Source of the DNA: JAMQKA01 sp031569985
GTDB lineage: Bacteria > Bacteroidota > Rhodothermia > Balneolales > Balneolaceae
Length of the DNA: 64,000 bases
Reading direction: 5' to 3'
Assembly: GCF_031569985.1 (NCBI RefSeq)
Contig: NZ_JAMQKA010000001.1
Span: 248,001 to 312,000, forward strand
This document shows, piece by piece, positions 52,246 to 61,335 of this stretch. The notes under the pieces were generated by a model, which was not told the origin of the DNA, ran no database searches, and saw only the letters and a program-made list of their open reading frames with translations. The translations under genes were made by a program, and so were the position numbers. Each line of letters begins with the position of its first letter. Within the stretch, counting starts at the first letter, position 1.

Positions 52246-54441
52246 TTAAAGTTCTTCCAATATAAAGTTTGTCATCATTCTGTACAGGTGGCGCCGTGTA
52301 TTTCCCCCGTAGATACTGTGGTTTCGATTGGGATAGTACATCGTTTCGAACTGAACACCTTCTTCGATCAGTTGATTCACCAGTTCAACACTGTTTTGGA
52401 AGTGCACGTTGTCGTCACCCGTGCCGTGAACAAGCAGGTATTTACCAGTAATTTTTTTTACATCATAAATCGGGGATCCCTTGCGGTAGCCTTCGGGATT
52501 CATCTGCGGCGTCTGCATAAATCGCTCGGTATATATGGTATCATAAAAACGCCAGTGGGTAACAGGGGCAACTGCAATACCGGCTTTGTAGAGATCGTTG
52601 CCCTCCTCCATCAGCAGGGTAGATATGTAGCCGCCGTAGCTCCATCCCCAAATGCCGATGCGATCGGGATCTACATAATCGAAATTATCAATTACATATT
52701 TCACGGCATCGATCTGATCCGTCACCTCATATTGACCGAGCTTTTTATATATCTGCTTTTCAAAATCACGGCCTCGGGCGCCCGTACCCCGGTTATCGAT
52801 ACTGAGAACGATATATCCCTTGGTAGTCAAATAGCGATGCCACATCGGGCGGTGTCCGGTACCAAACTGCTTCTCTACCGTTTGACTGCCAGGCCCGCCA
52901 TAAACATACACCAGCACTGGGTATTTTTTTGATGGGTCAAAATCGTGCGGCTTCAGCATATAGGCATTTAGTTCGGCCTGCGGAAGGGGAATTGTAAAAA
53001 ACTCCTTCTCCGGCATGTTATATTCATCAAACTGTTTGTCAAGACTGGAGTTGTCCTGCAGAACCCGTACCTGCTCTCCATTTCCTTTGTGCAAAGTATA
53101 TTTTGCTGGTGTGGCGGGACCTGAAGAAATTTCTATATAATATTTATAGTCACGACTCATATTTACTGACGTCCATCCCGGCCCGTCACTCATCTTGCGC
53201 TTATCTTCGCCATCAATGCCGATGCTGTAAAAATCACGCTCCAGCGGCGAGTCCTCAGTACTTATGTAATAGAGGCGTTGGTTGGCCTCATTATATCCCA
53301 GGAAATTGGTTACTTCCCAATCACCGCTCGTAATTTGCCGAATCTGCTCTCCTTCTAAACTGTAAAGGTAAATATGATTGTAGCCAGACTCCTCGCTGGC
53401 ATAGATAAACTGCTCCCCATTTTCCAGGAACGTCAGATCATTGTTCACATCGATCCAGGTATCGCTGGTTTCGGTTTTTATGATCTTCGTCTTGCCGGTT
53501 TCGGTGTCGGCCAGCATCAGATCCTGCTTGTTTTGCAGCCTGTTCATCCGCCGGATTGCAAGTGTCTGGGAATCCTGGGTCCAGTTTGTTCTCGGGATAT
53601 ACTGGTCATTCTCGCTTCCGATATCCATCCACGTAGTTTTTCCACTTTCCAGATCATAGACCCCAATTTTCACGATTGAGTTCCGCTCCCCGGCCTTCGG
53701 ATATTTAAACTGCGTAAACCCGGGATAGAGCTGGCCCCAGTCCATCATCGAAAACTCCTTGACATGGGACTCATCAAACCTATAAAAGGCAATTTTGGAA
53801 CCATCGGGTGACCAATACCACGCTTTGGCAAAGCCAAATTCCTCTTCATACACCCAGTCGGTGGTCCCGTTTATGATTTTCCCCACTTTCCCGTCCGTGG
53901 TAACCTGGGTCTCCTGCCCACTGTTAAGATTGACCCAGTACAGGTTATTATCAATCACAAAAGCTGCTTTGTCTCCAGCTGGAGAAAGCTGAGCATACTG
54001 CTGCTTTTTATCAGAATCGGTAAGTTTCTGCACCTCTTCTGTTTCCAGGTCATACACAAAATAGTTTTCCTTGGTACTGCGCCGCCATATCTGCTCAATA
54101 TCTGTCTTGACCAGCAGCTTGGTCTCATCTGCTGAAAACTGGTAATCCTGAATTATAATAGGCTGCTTGCGATCCTCTATCTTAAGCTCGGAACTTGTTA
54201 CGATAACCTCATGGTCACCGGACGTTATATCATACTTGCGGAGCTCCAGGTCTCTTTCGGTTCGTACCAGCGTTGTGTAATACTGGCCATCATGCATCCA
54301 GTTTATATTACGAACCGATTCCGGCTCAAAAATACCATTAAAGATATGGTCAAACTCGAGTTGTTTGGTCTGCTGAGCAACGGTGGGAGAACTTATAAAT
54401 GCCCAACAAAATAGTGCTGAGAGCAGTATAATTTTCTTCAT
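52246..54441 (-). CDS. S9 family dipeptidyl-peptidase IV-like protease, exported
   Basis: The 731-residue protein has a signal peptide (ALFCWAFISSPTVAQQ). A beta-propeller domain follows, ending in the DPP-IV fold, with DWVYEEEFGFAKAWYWSPDGSKIAFYRFDE (the double-Glu motif). The catalytic domain has GWSYGGY with Ser near residue 600, GTGDDNVH (Asp) and NRNHSIYGG (His). It removes X-Pro dipeptides in the periplasm. I use the ATG at 54441. It is 61 bp downstream of nothing in its own direction and stands alone. Confidence 0.93.
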   Translation of the reverse strand: MKKIILLSALFCWAFISSPTVAQQTKQLEFDHIFNGIFEPESVRNINWMHDGQYYTTLVRTERDLELRKYDITSGDHEVIVTSSELKIEDRKQPIIIQDYQFSADETKLLVKTDIEQIWRRSTKENYFVYDLETEEVQKLTDSDKKQQYAQLSPAGDKAAFVIDNNLYWVNLNSGQETQVTTDGKVGKIINGTTDWVYEEEFGFAKAWYWSPDGSKIAFYRFDESHVKEFSMMDWGQLYPGFTQFKYPKAGERNSIVKIGVYDLESGKTTWMDIGSENDQYIPRTNWTQDSQTLAIRRMNRLQNKQDLMLADTETGKTKIIKTETSDTWIDVNNDLTFLENGEQFIYASEESGYNHIYLYSLEGEQIRQITSGDWEVTNFLGYNEANQRLYYISTEDSPLERDFYSIGIDGEDKRKMSDGPGWTSVNMSRDYKYYIEISSGPATPAKYTLHKGNGEQVRVLQDNSSLDKQFDEYNMPEKEFFTIPLPQAELNAYMLKPHDFDPSKKYPVLVYVYGGPGSQTVEKQFGTGHRPMWHRYLTTKGYIVLSIDNRGTGARGRDFEKQIYKKLGQYEVTDQIDAVKYVIDNFDYVDPDRIGIWGWSYGGYISTLLMEEGNDLYKAGIAVAPVTHWRFYDTIYTERFMQTPQMNPEGYRKGSPIYDVKKITGKYLLVHGTGDDNVHFQNSVELVNQLIEEGVQFETMYYPNRNHSIYGGNTRRHLYRMMTNFILEEL

Positions 54442-54578
54442 AAACAACGACTTTTAGATGGAAACTATTTACCAGTTACAATCTCTTCCCCGGAATCCAA
54501 ATGGCAAAAAGTATTGAGCTGGCGATGCAGCATTGATGCTGACATAGCATATTGTGCCGATATCCCTAACACAACGAA

Positions 54579-55430
54579 TTACTTTTCAAATTTGTGTGTA
54601 ACGATTTTCAATAGTTTGGTGAGCTTCGATTTCATCTGTGTTCGCTTGATGATAAAATCTAAAAATCCGTGTTCAAGCAGGTATTCCGAAGTTTGGAATC
54701 CCTCTGGCAAGTCCCGTCCAATCGTCTCGCGTATTACACGCGGGCCGGCAAATCCAATGAGTGCCCCGGGTTCCGCGATATTAAAATCACCCAGCATGGC
54801 AAAACTGGCCGTAACACCACCCGTGGTTGGATTGGTCATAATAGAAATATAAGGCACACCTTCTTCTTCCAATTGGGCAAGTTTCGCCGATGTTTTCGCC
54901 ATCTGCATCAGGCTGAGCACACTCTCCATCATTCGTGCACCGCCCGATTGTGAGATAATGATCAAAGGTTGTTTGTTTTCACGTGCATGATCAATAGCCA
55001 GTGCAATACGTTCACCCACGACTGAACCCATACTGCCGCCAATAAAATCAAAATCCATGCAGGCAATGACTACATCCAGTTCATTCATTTTTCCAAGACC
55101 TACCCGGAGGGCATCGGTATGGCCCGTCTTTTCCTGGTATTCATCCAGCCGGTCGCTGTATTTTTTACGGTCCTCAAACTCCAGTGGGTCTGTTGGAAGA
55201 ATATCCTGACCGATCTCCTCAAATTCTCCATCATCAAAGAGAAAGGAAAAATACTCCTCACTGCCAATGCGAAAGTGGTAATCGCTCATTGGATCAACCC
55301 AGTAGTTCTCCTCCAACTCACGCCTGTGGACCGTTTCTCCAGTGCTGGGCACTTTAACCCAAACCCCTTCAGGCATCTCTTTTCGCTGTTCAGTCTGGAT
55401 GTTTTTGTCTTTTCGCTTAAACCAAGCCAT
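54579..55430 (-). CDS. accD: Acetyl-CoA carboxylase carboxyltransferase beta subunit, zinc ribbon lost
   Basis: The 283-residue protein is AccD by its crotonase-type domain (GSMGSVVGERIALAIDHA, SGGARMMESVLSLMQMAKTSA, NPTTGGVTASFAMLGD, GFAGPRVIRETIG). The N-terminal ribbon, normally C-x2-C-x15-C-x2-C, is kept in length and in surrounding residues but reads Val27, Thr30, Asp46 and Ser49. All four zinc ligands are gone. With AccA it transfers CO2 from biotin to acetyl-CoA. It is probably still functional, since the rest is intact. Confidence 0.92.
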   Translation of the reverse strand: MAWFKRKDKNIQTEQRKEMPEGVWVKVPSTGETVHRRELEENYWVDPMSDYHFRIGSEEYFSFLFDDGEFEEIGQDILPTDPLEFEDRKKYSDRLDEYQEKTGHTDALRVGLGKMNELDVVIACMDFDFIGGSMGSVVGERIALAIDHARENKQPLIIISQSGGARMMESVLSLMQMAKTSAKLAQLEEEGVPYISIMTNPTTGGVTASFAMLGDFNIAEPGALIGFAGPRVIRETIGRDLPEGFQTSEYLLEHGFLDFIIKRTQMKSKLTKLLKIVTHKFEK

Positions 55431-55563
55431 AATAAAGCAATTTCATTTTTGATAAATGGAACCCAAAAATAATGATTCTGTTTCGAAGCTAAAATCTTTT
55501 ATTTATTTATGTAAGCTTACAGCGTTTGGTGTTCTGTTCGCTTAAATTCAAAACATCTTCAGA

Positions 55564-56753
55564 ATGACTGACAAAAAAAGTAAATCTGGTTTCTTGTGGT
55601 GCTTGCCGCTGGAACCTCCGAGATCCTAATGAACAACATCGCCGGGCCTCCTTCTTAGAACTCTTTTTTGACTTATGTTTTGTAGTTGCTATTGCACAAG
55701 CTGCTACCCAGCTACACCATGCCCTGGCTGAGGATCATATCGCTTCAGGGATCATCAGTTTTACAATGGTGTTTTTTTGCTATTTGGTGGGCCTGGATGA
55801 ATTTTACATGGTTTGCATCGGCTTACGATAATGATGATGTCCCATATCGCATCGCTACCCTGGTACAGATTACCGGTGCATTGATCGTAGCCGCCGGCGT
55901 TCCGCGTGGATTCACAGATCAAAATTTCAATGTCATATTCATTGGTTACCTGGTGATGCGATCAGGATTAGTGAGCATGTGGATACGTGCAGCAATAAAC
56001 GATCCGACCTGCAGGGCTACTAACCTGCGATATGCCATTGGAATCAGTGTATCGATGGTTGGATGGGGTGCCATGTTTATTAATAACTACTGGCCGATAT
56101 GGGGATTCCTGCTCATGGCCATTGTGGAACTTTCTATTCCAGCGTGGGCTGAGTATAAAAAGAGACGCCTTGGCATCCCGGACATATTGCGGAGCGCTAT
56201 GGACTGCTGACCATTATCGTACTGGGCGAATCCATGCTCTCGTCAACCCATGCCGTACAGTTGCGCTGGATCAGCAAGGAGCAAGTTTTGATGCTATGCT
56301 TCACGTAGTGGCCGGAGGTTTGCTCATCCTTTTCTCCGTGTGGTGGCTCTATTTTTCTAAATCAGCTGAAGATTTTCTTTCCTCCATTCGCGTTCCCATT
56401 TTATGGGGCTATGGTCACTATTTTATTTTCGCATCCATCGCAGCTGTGGGCGCGGGGCTGGCCGTAAATATCGATCACATCACGGATCATACCGCGCTGG
56501 GAGATGTTGGTGTCTCCGCTACTATCACCGTTCCTGTCGCCATTTTTTTGTGCATGTTGTGGTTTTGCAAGTCCGTTTTCAACAGAGTCGGCCGGCGTAT
56601 GCCATTTTATTTGTTGTTGCTATCGGTGCCGTCCTTACAGCTACATTCAGCCCCTGGGCAATACTATTAACTGGATTTATCATGGCAGCTATGGTAACAA
56701 TTGGTGTAGTAATCTCCCATAAAAAAAGTCAACTGGAAACGAAGACAGGCTAA
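55564..56753 (+). pseudogene. LtrA (low-temperature requirement A) family protein, multiply frameshifted
   Basis: Parts of one LtrA protein are found in order in different frames: RWNLRDPNEQHRRASFLE with ELFFDLCFVVAIAQ, then IWWAWMNFTWFASAYDNDD, then HPGHIAERYGLLTIIVLGES, then GASFDAMLHVVAGGLLILFS, then AILFVVAIGAVLTATF. Frame changes fall near 55590-55605, in a T7 run at 55772-55778, near 56157-56170, near 56260-56270 and near 56590. With at least five breaks this is a dead gene rather than a single sequencing slip. It lies between accD and tsaB in otherwise intact surroundings. Confidence 0.85.
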
Positions 56754-57410
56754 TCAGACTTGGTTTGAGGTGTAATATTTTGGATCAAAAGATTCAGGAT
56801 CTACTTTCTTATAAAAGTCAGAGCCCTCTCCCCTGAAAACCCGTATTAGCGAAGAAGAAGTAATAAACTTCTGGCCGAAAATTACCGCTTTTTGTTTGAT
56901 GCTTTCTGAGATGCGGTTTAACCCGGTGCCAATGATAGTATCTCCGCTGCGAACCATCGATTCAAATGCCTCGATAGGGATAACCTCAACGTTATCATTA
57001 GACGAAAGCCGATCATCGCTAAAGCTAAATTTTTGGTGATAAACATGGACGCGCCGAGCATCGATAATGCTGTGGATGTTATCGGCATCGGGATTTTCTT
57101 CCACAGCCTGCATTGCAAAAGAGGCCAGTGTATTTATTCCATACAGAGGCACTTCTGTTTGAAACAGTAACCCTTTGACGGCACTGGCACTGATCCGCAA
57201 TCCCGTGTAAGAACCGGGGCCTTCACTGACTAATACAGCTTCAAGATCTTGAATAGCAAAATTCTGCTCTTGCATCAACTTCTCCACGAAAAGGAACAGC
57301 TGCTCGGAATGCGATCCGCGCTTTTCAGTTCGCTTTTCGAAGATATTGCCCTCCTCATCTTTAAAGGCAACCGAGCATACGTTTGTGGCAGTTTCCAGTG
57401 CTAGAAGCAT
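56754..57410 (-). CDS. tsaB: tRNA threonylcarbamoyladenosine biosynthesis protein TsaB
   Basis: The 218-residue ASKHA-fold protein has MLLALETATNVCSVAF at the start, the conserved SEGPGSYTGLRISASAVKGLLFQ, and a C-terminal variable part. It pairs with TsaD in making t6A on tRNAs. A tandem TATCAGT array ends exactly at its start codon. Confidence 0.93.
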   Translation of the reverse strand: MLLALETATNVCSVAFKDEEGNIFEKRTEKRGSHSEQLFLFVEKLMQEQNFAIQDLEAVLVSEGPGSYTGLRISASAVKGLLFQTEVPLYGINTLASFAMQAVEENPDADNIHSIIDARRVHVYHQKFSFSDDRLSSNDNVEVIPIEAFESMVRSGDTIIGTGLNRISESIKQKAVIFGQKFITSSSLIRVFRGEGSDFYKKVDPESFDPKYYTSNQV

Positions 57411-57458
57411 TATCAGTTATCAGTTATCAGTTATCAGTTATCAGTTATCAGTTATCAG
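57411..57458. repeat. 7-bp tandem array TATCAGT, abutting the tsaB start
   Basis: Six full TATCAGT units and a final TATCAG run from 57411 to 57458. The tsaB ATG (57408-57410 on minus) follows directly, so the message reads ...ACTGATA-ATG. The array begins where a dispersed repeat (from 57452) starts with the same TTATCAG word, and looks like an expansion of its edge. Length changes would alter the leader right at the start codon. Confidence 0.93.
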
Positions 57459-57600
57459 AGGCTGCTTATTTTATAGGTCTATGTCAAAGTTAAGTAGGAT
57501 ATTACGTATTTCGTATTGCGTATTGGATGAGTCTTTATTTACATGCAGGAACAAATACGCAGTACGGAATACGCAATACTACAATACAACTCCCTCATCA
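57452..57600. repeat. Dispersed palindromic intergenic repeat, copy 1
   Basis: It starts TTATCAGAGGCTGCTTATTT, continues with ATGTCAA, ATTACGTATTTCGTATT and AATACGCAATACT (57568-57580), and ends ACAA...CTCATC. Copy 2 is at 63869-64000 with the same words in the same order. Internal ATTACG/CGTATT words are complementary and could form a stem. No coding frame or transposase is visible. Confidence 0.75.
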
Positions 57601-57667
57601 GCCAGCAATTTATAAATCCTCATTCCAATTTGATCATTCACTGAAATACTGTCCCATGACACACTGC

Positions 57668-59737
57668 TCACTGTCTTTTGATCCGCCAGCTCATATTACT
57701 GAGTTCTACCCAGCGTTCATACAAATCCAGCAGCTGGGGATAGAGCTCAGGCTCAAATTGCTTGCGCGAGATATCAATACGATAACCATACTCGACCGTT
57801 TGCCCCTGCGAGCGGTATGTTTCCGTAAGTTCAGCGCCTGAGAGTTGAATTCCCCGATTTTGTGTACCTTCCCCCAGGCTATATCCAGTTGGCAATCTGA
57901 GTTCATACGACAGATTCAGCTTTTCAGGGGCATCCAGCGTCACGGGCAGATCGCGCTCTTCATCCCCGAAAGGATTACTCATCAGGGAGCCGACAACCAA
58001 CGGGCGATAATCAAAACCGTCTTGGTAGCTCGTTGCATATCCTTCAATTGCGAAACGGGCCCTCATTTCGAGAGTATCGCTGTGATGGTGCAACTTCTCA
58101 ATTTCAACATTCTCTAAACTCACGTCGGTATAGCCGTCAAACATTGCATCGCGCATGATCTCATTTACAGTCGACCCGTTTGTCGCTTTTTCACGGATCA
58201 GCCGGGCGGGATACCCAAACTGCTTCGTAGATATCGTGCCCGACAAATCCCCTTCTCGACTGAGTTCCGCATCCATATCAATGCTGATTGAAAAGACACT
58301 ATTTGCCGGCTTCAGCTCAATCCATTCATAACGTTCTTTTTGGAGTAGTAAACCCGTTTCATTGTACGATTCCACCGGCAACAAATTCGGATAGCTGTGC
58401 GCAAAGCTCGCGTCCATAAAATATCTCTGTCCGTTAATTTCCGAGTAGGTGAGTAACCCATTGAACTGGTAGTATGAGGGAAACGAGCGATTAATCTTTC
58501 CATATTGCCGGGTTGAGATCAGCAGCGGCCAGGCTTCGATGCCGGCTCCCTGCAACATCGCTATTAACGTTTGGTTGATGGCGGGCTGGTTGACTACAGT
58601 CCCACTTAAAACGCTGTCATCAGGCACTTCACTGAATGCCCCCTGCATGTCACTAAAATTGGCTTGACTGTTTAGATACCGGAAAATACTGTCTTGAGCC
58701 TGTTCCTGGGTCTCAAACTCAGCAGCGATCTGTTCTCCCAATTCCCGGGCTCGCGTATTCTTCTCGATCACTTCCCAGGGGTTTTGATTCCGTCGGATCT
58801 GGGCTACGACAATCTCCCAGCTGTTTTCCAAATGCTGCCGGGGTACTCCGAACTCCAACAGCTGAAACTTTAGCTTTCCCCTGTAGTCATCGATGGAAGA
58901 GATAAACGACTCCTGCTCCACTGCCGGAACATCCCGGGCAATCCAATGGTGCAAGATCAATGGCTCGGGGCGGGGATAAGCAAATACTTTGGGAACCGAG
59001 CTTGTATCAATGCGTTGCTCCACGTGTTGAACCTCGCCGTCAAAATCGACCGGGATCACATCATACCGGAGATATTTTGGATACCGGATCGTAGCTTTGG
59101 CAATTGCAGTGGGGGCCTGGTGGGTAAGATAGTAATCGGGCAACTCTTCGATATACCGCCGTTTTTTACGATAAGAATACTCGATCACCGAGCCATCCCT
59201 GACTTCCGGCATCGTAAACTCCTTGACGTTATATCGCGCATTCAGGTTGATGGTTCGAATTGCTTCTCCCTGTAATTCCACCTGGCTGCCATCCGATTGA
59301 TAGGTATACCCCCGGATCTGCTCAATCGACTCTATTTCATCCTGGAAATAGTACGGAATAGCAATGATGGAGGCCTGTTTGGCTTGCGAATCAAAGACCT
59401 TGATACGGACGTGATAATCAAGAATCGCAACAATTGACTTTTCATCCTCCTCAAAAGAGATCTCCACGTCCTTATAGGCATAAAAATAGGGTGCAGAAGG
59501 ATCCTGCCGATATGAATCGATCTGGAACAGGGAGTCGGGAATTTCTCCAAATGTAGCATCCGGCGGTTCTTTCTTCACATTGACCGTTTGCGCAATCCCG
59601 TTGACTGTCAGTAGCAATAACGCAAACAGCAATGTTGTTTGCAGCGGCCAACGCTGTAAGAAAAACGACTCTTTTTTTCTATCAATGGAGATCCGGTAAA
59701 AAGAGCCTGTTTCAATTAAATCCATAGGGGGTATCAT
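57668..59737 (-). CDS. DUF3857-domain protein with transglutaminase-like region
   Basis: The 689-residue protein has a signal peptide (LLFALLLLTVNGIAQ, about 31-50). A DUF3857 domain covers about 60-260 (DAT FGEIP..., ARYNVKEFTMPEVRDGSVIEYSYRKKRRYI) and a transglutaminase-like region follows. The usual catalytic Cys region reads VVNQPAINQTLIAMLQGAGIEAWPLLIS, where I do not find a Cys, so catalysis may be lost. A C-terminal DUF3858-like beta domain follows. Secreted. Start chosen at ATG 59737. Confidence 0.82.
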   Translation of the reverse strand: MIPPMDLIETGSFYRISIDRKKESFFLQRWPLQTTLLFALLLLTVNGIAQTVNVKKEPPDATFGEIPDSLFQIDSYRQDPSAPYFYAYKDVEISFEEDEKSIVAILDYHVRIKVFDSQAKQASIIAIPYYFQDEIESIEQIRGYTYQSDGSQVELQGEAIRTINLNARYNVKEFTMPEVRDGSVIEYSYRKKRRYIEELPDYYLTHQAPTAIAKATIRYPKYLRYDVIPVDFDGEVQHVEQRIDTSSVPKVFAYPRPEPLILHHWIARDVPAVEQESFISSIDDYRGKLKFQLLEFGVPRQHLENSWEIVVAQIRRNQNPWEVIEKNTRARELGEQIAAEFETQEQAQDSIFRYLNSQANFSDMQGAFSEVPDDSVLSGTVVNQPAINQTLIAMLQGAGIEAWPLLISTRQYGKINRSFPSYYQFNGLLTYSEINGQRYFMDASFAHSYPNLLPVESYNETGLLLQKERYEWIELKPANSVFSISIDMDAELSREGDLSGTISTKQFGYPARLIREKATNGSTVNEIMRDAMFDGYTDVSLENVEIEKLHHHSDTLEMRARFAIEGYATSYQDGFDYRPLVVGSLMSNPFGDEERDLPVTLDAPEKLNLSYELRLPTGYSLGEGTQNRGIQLSGAELTETYRSQGQTVEYGYRIDISRKQFEPELYPQLLDLYERWVELSNMSWRIKRQ

Positions 59738-59826
59738 CAAATTCCAGCGTATCGAAAATCATCTTTTAGAATAAGAAATAAGTAACGCGATACTTTAGGA
59801 ACTATTCCGAAGAGTTTCGGGCTAGA

Positions 59827-61122
59827 CTAAATTTCATTCAGCACAAACTGTCCCTTGTTGTAGATCGCCTCCGCACGGCCGGACATTTTGGTTTCCAGAT
59901 AAGGAGAATTCGCCGATTTCGATTTTACATGCCGCTCCTCGAACGTCCACTCTTGGTCAGTATTAAAGATCGTTAGGTTGGCGACCGTACCTTCCGTAAT
60001 CTCGGGGATCTCCAAATTCAGTATCTCACGCGGATTATAAACCAGCTTTTCCAACAGTTGCTCCAATTCCAGGACACCCGATTTCAGCAGCTGCCGCACG
60101 CTCACGCCCCATGCGGTCTCAAGCCCGATAATGCCGTTCGGAGCATAGATAAATTCGACCTCTTTCTCTTGGATGGCATGGGGGGCGTGGTCCGTACAGA
60201 TCACATCGATGGTGCCGTCAGCCAGGCCCTCAATCATCGCTTCTACATCTTCTGCAGTGCGTAGCGGGGGATGCATCTTGCAGTTGGTATCAAAGTCACG
60301 ATTCTCAATTTCCTCGTCGGTAAGATCAAAATGGTGCGGGCAAACCTCGGTAGTTACATTCACGCCGTCCGCTTTTGCGCGCCGTACCAGCTCAACGCCC
60401 TTGGCGGTACTGATATGGGCTACATGAATATGCCCCCCGGTAAATTCTGCCAGCAACAGGTCACGGGCAATCATCACTTCTTCGGCAATGCCCGGCGTTC
60501 CATCCAACCCAAGCCGAGTGGAGACCTTCCCCTCATGCATGTAACCGGGGCGCGACAGCTTCAGGTCCTCCTCGTGATTGATAATTGGTACACCAAGCAT
60601 GGAGGAGTACTCCAGGGCCACACGCATCAGCTGTGCATTCGAAACCGGGTCACCGTCATCACTGAATGCCACGGCACCGCCATCCTGCATATCGCCCATT
60701 TCAGCAATCGACTCTCCCTCCCGGTCTTTGGAGACGCAGCCAATCGGGTGGACCTCAACAGGTAATTTTTCTCCCTTTTTCTTAATAAATTCAACCACAT
60801 CCCGGGTGTGGATCGGGGGATTGGTATTCGGCATGCAGGCCACTTCGGTAAACCCGCCAAATGCCGCCGCCTTACAACCAGTTTCTATCGTCTCTTTGTG
60901 CTCAAACCCCGGCTCACGCAGGTGTACATGCATATCTACCCAACCCGGCGAAAGGTAAGCCCCTTCAAAATCCTGGACTTCTTTATCTTCACTACTACTC
61001 AACCCTTTGCCAATCTCGACAACACTCCCACTTCGGATGCGGATGTCCAGCTGTTCATTGCCATCGTGTTTGCGACTGATAGGGGTAACATTTTGCAGTA
61101 GTATATCGGGCGTAATACTCAT
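59827..61122 (-). CDS. pyrC: Dihydroorotase
   Basis: The 431-residue amidohydrolase has the metal motif DMHVHLREPG, the conserved CMPNTNPP, GHIHVAHIST, and DVICTDHAPH. It closes carbamoyl-aspartate to dihydroorotate in pyrimidine synthesis. The sequence and length fit the class I (multifunctional-type, PyrC/AllB-like) group. Monocistronic. Confidence 0.93.
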   Translation of the reverse strand: MSITPDILLQNVTPISRKHDGNEQLDIRIRSGSVVEIGKGLSSSEDKEVQDFEGAYLSPGWVDMHVHLREPGFEHKETIETGCKAAAFGGFTEVACMPNTNPPIHTRDVVEFIKKKGEKLPVEVHPIGCVSKDREGESIAEMGDMQDGGAVAFSDDGDPVSNAQLMRVALEYSSMLGVPIINHEEDLKLSRPGYMHEGKVSTRLGLDGTPGIAEEVMIARDLLLAEFTGGHIHVAHISTAKGVELVRRAKADGVNVTTEVCPHHFDLTDEEIENRDFDTNCKMHPPLRTAEDVEAMIEGLADGTIDVICTDHAPHAIQEKEVEFIYAPNGIIGLETAWGVSVRQLLKSGVLELEQLLEKLVYNPREILNLEIPEITEGTVANLTIFNTDQEWTFEERHVKSKSANSPYLETKMSGRAEAIYNKGQFVLNEI

Positions 61123-61255
61123 GTAAACTTTCCTTTATTTTTGTTGGCAAATATACGTTTTTTGAGTTGAATTCAATAACGGGCAACAGTTTTGAACTCT
61201 GCACACAATCTCTGATAAATTTCACAAATTTCAACATTCATTAATTAATCGTTTA

Positions 61256-61328
61256 GCTCTCAGCGATCAGCCGCCAATCATCAATTTAGATCAACTACTC
61301 TGACAGCTGAAAACTGAGAACTGAATGC
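61256..61328. repeat. TCAG-rich palindromic intergenic sequence
   Basis: Words AGCTCTCAGCGATCAGCC and GACAGCTGAAAACTGAGAA face each other across about 30 bp just before xseA, similar to the element at 41501-41666. It probably belongs to the same family of small palindromic repeats. Confidence 0.4.
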
Positions 61329-61335
61329 TCAGACC

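Noticed and set aside
57411..57458. CRISPR or coding repeat
   Set aside because: A 7-bp simple repeat without spacers; it lies in a gap just before tsaB.
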